In this document: piece after piece, positions 62,939-64,000 of the stretch
Layout: each line of letters starts with the position of its first letter
Numbering within the stretch: position 1 is the stretch's first letter
NCBI GenBank assembly: GCA_004154925.1
Contig: QJNS01000345.1
Location: forward strand, 1-64,000
Source of the DNA: Monosporascus cannonballus
Lineage: Eukaryota; Ascomycota; Sordariomycetes; Xylariales
Length of the DNA stretch: 64,000 nt
Direction: 5' to 3'
The notes under the pieces: generated by a model
Told to the model about the DNA's origin: nothing
The model's database searches: none
What the model saw: only the letters and a program-made list of their open reading frames with translations
Made by a program: the position numbers and the translations under genes

Positions 62939-63334
62939 TATTATAACTTAATGATTTTGGTTTTTTTTAGACGGTCGGGCTTATAAAGAAAATAAGCTCC
63001 AATTATTGCCAAAAAGTTATGTAACCGGTTTAAAGGTTTTAAGGTACTAAGTACCTTAAACCTTTTAAGCCGGCAAAAAAGCTTAAAGGGTTTAACGGGC
63101 TTAAGGGTTTAAGTTGCTTAAATATCTTAAGCTAGAACGAAAATATATACGCTTATTATTTCTATAATTTAGATAATTTTAGCTTGTAATAATAATTCGC
63201 TATTTAAGGCACCTTTAGTATTACGAAACGTAATACGATTACTATATCTATTGCTCAGATTCCCACGATACTTCTGCCAATATAAACCCGTACGACTAAG
63301 GTTTAATAATTGGTTAAACCTCTTAGCCGTCACA
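62939..63334 (+). repeat. 3' LTR of element G
   Basis: The LTR starts TATTATAACTTAATG (mutated TGTTATAG) and ends TTAGCCGTCACA. The mutation pattern is opposite to the 5' copy: the left part is mutated and the right 150 bp is largely intact. Confidence 0.85.
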
Positions 63335-63401
63335 TTAATTCGTAAAAGAAACCAAGTAGGGGAGTAGAGGTAACTAACAAAGAATACCCCTGTGAGTTGT
63401 A

Positions 63402-64000
63402 CGGAATTAGCCTAACTTAATATAATAAAAATCATAATATTATTATATTACAGTTTTCTTTATATTTTATATTTATAGCTTTTTTATAATTATTACTTAA
63501 TACTATACTTTATTTGATAATTATCTTTTTATTTATGTTTTTATAAGATATTATGTTTTTTATTTTTTTTATTTTAACTGCATTAAATATTTATAAAATG
63601 CTTTATAGCTTATTCCGCAACTTCGGTTTTATTGTTAAAGCGGTTTTGTTATCGAATTCCTCATGTTATTTATCTTCGGAACTCTAATTCAGGAAGTGGG
63701 TTTACCTCTTTAAATGTAACGGGTTTTTGCACAGCCCTAGCCACAGCTGCGCCGCAGGCACAGCCACACCTCACGAATAAAGGGGCTGATTTTAGTGAGG
63801 TAAGCCTCGATAAGAAAAATCCAAATCCATATAACTTGGATAACAAAGCCTTAGAAATTGGACTCACTAGTAGAGTAGATTTAAACATACCTTACGCAAA
63901 CGGCTATAGCCTCAAGCTTTCGGCGGCCCATCTCTTAAATACGTCAATTCCTCCAGCAATGGCGCGACCACGTTATCGATGACACCGTGCCTGAAATCCG
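63402..64000 (+). other. Right flank of the transposon stack with one weak ORF
   Basis: Up to about 63640 it is AT-rich without features. An ORF at 63632-63982 (116 aa; the GC-normal part reads SGSGFTSLNVTGFCTALATA and later LDLNIPYANG-like sequence) and an overlapping minus ORF (63888-63670) have no recognisable family. GC rises here, so the RIP block ends near 63.65 kb. Confidence 0.3.

Larger units (their letters stand above)
56476..63334 (+). mobile_element. Ty3/gypsy element G, inserted in R
   Basis: The LTRs are 56476-56872 and 62939-63334 (about 397 bp), read TGTTATAG...CGTCACA on the plus strand. The flanks are CTAAC on the left (56471-56475) and TTAAT on the right (63335-63339), a duplication with two C/T changes. 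The plus strand carries an RT relic (59757-60120) co-linear with D. Its LTR start differs from D (AGACGGTCGGGC block instead of CCTCCAGAAACGG), so it is a sister subfamily. The interior is RIP-degraded. Confidence 0.86.
27317..63399 (-). mobile_element. Mariner-like DNA transposon R, outermost host of the nested stack
   Basis: The terminal inverted repeats (left from 27317, CAACTCACCTGGGTATTC; right, reverse of 63399, CAACTCACAGGGGTATTC) match over about 40 bp and are flanked by TA at 27315-27316 and 63400-63401. Removing the elements inserted into it leaves about 1.55 kb, a normal Tc1/mariner size: 27317-28220, 29618-29672, 55948-56475 and 63340-63399. The minus strand keeps transposase traces: GLIWSDE (near 28000), LTENVWAWIKSYLEGKYNL (near 27650-27600) and QWDRMKRCFESG (near 27460). 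It shares both TIRs and interior ends with the 456-bp MITE at 24565. The frame is destroyed by RIP-type stops. Confidence 0.8.

Noticed and set aside
15691..63650. AT-rich blocks as mitochondrial or plasmid DNA
   Set aside because: They contain nuclear retrotransposon and mariner remnants with target duplications and C-to-T/G-to-A decay, which fits RIP rather than organelle DNA.

Overview
The window looks like nuclear DNA of a filamentous ascomycete (Pezizomycotina, probably Sordariomycetes; this placement is inferred). Short spliceosomal introns of 56-115 nt with GTGAGT-type donors and CTAAC/CTGAC-like branch sites interrupt the genes. Two long AT-rich blocks hold retroelements whose reading frames are full of TAA/TAG, the pattern expected from repeat-induced point mutation (RIP).

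Region 1 (about 1-15.6 kb, normal GC) carries three well-supported genes. They are a large Ser/Arg/Pro-rich protein of unknown function (+, 1946-5659, one intron, one in-frame TAG); a four-exon VPS23/TSG101 ESCRT-I subunit (-, 8529-6641); and an indoleamine 2,3-dioxygenase (+, 9793-11283). VPS23 and the dioxygenase are divergent and share a 1.26 kb intergenic region. The first gene and VPS23 converge. From 11.3 to 15.6 kb I see only weak coding fragments, a 27-N gap next to a G run, a tRNA-like gene with an apparent intron and an abnormal T loop, and a 32-bp tandem repeat.

Region 2 (about 15.7-24.2 kb) is a RIP block built around one Ty3/gypsy element (16479-23100, LTRs at both ends, 5-bp target duplication), followed by a solo LTR (23833-24204).

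Region 3 (24.2-27.3 kb) is a GC-normal island. It holds a 456-bp mariner-type MITE (24565-25020), an intact two-exon SDR oxidoreductase (25228-26137), and minus-strand coding remnants.

Region 4 (27.3-63.4 kb) resolves into one nested stack of transposons. A mariner-like element (27317-63399), the apparent full-length relative of the MITE, was hit by a second Tc1/mariner element (28221-29617), by gypsy chromovirus E (29673-55942) and by gypsy element G (56476-63334). E was itself hit by a solo LTR (30589-30909), by gypsy element C (32927-46363) and by gypsy element F (48390-53977). C was hit by gypsy element D (39223-45955). The nesting is supported by target-site duplications read on both sides: ATATT for D, ATACG for C, GTATA for F, TTATC for E, CCAAA/CCGAA for the solo LTR, CTAAC/TTAAT for G, and TA for both mariners. 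No element keeps an intact reading frame. The last 0.6 kb returns towards normal GC and holds one weak ORF.

I found no CRISPR array, rRNA, phage, biosynthetic cluster or clearly new gene system. The most unusual content is the four-level transposon nesting, the mariner/MITE pair around the SDR island, and variation inside the LTRs.
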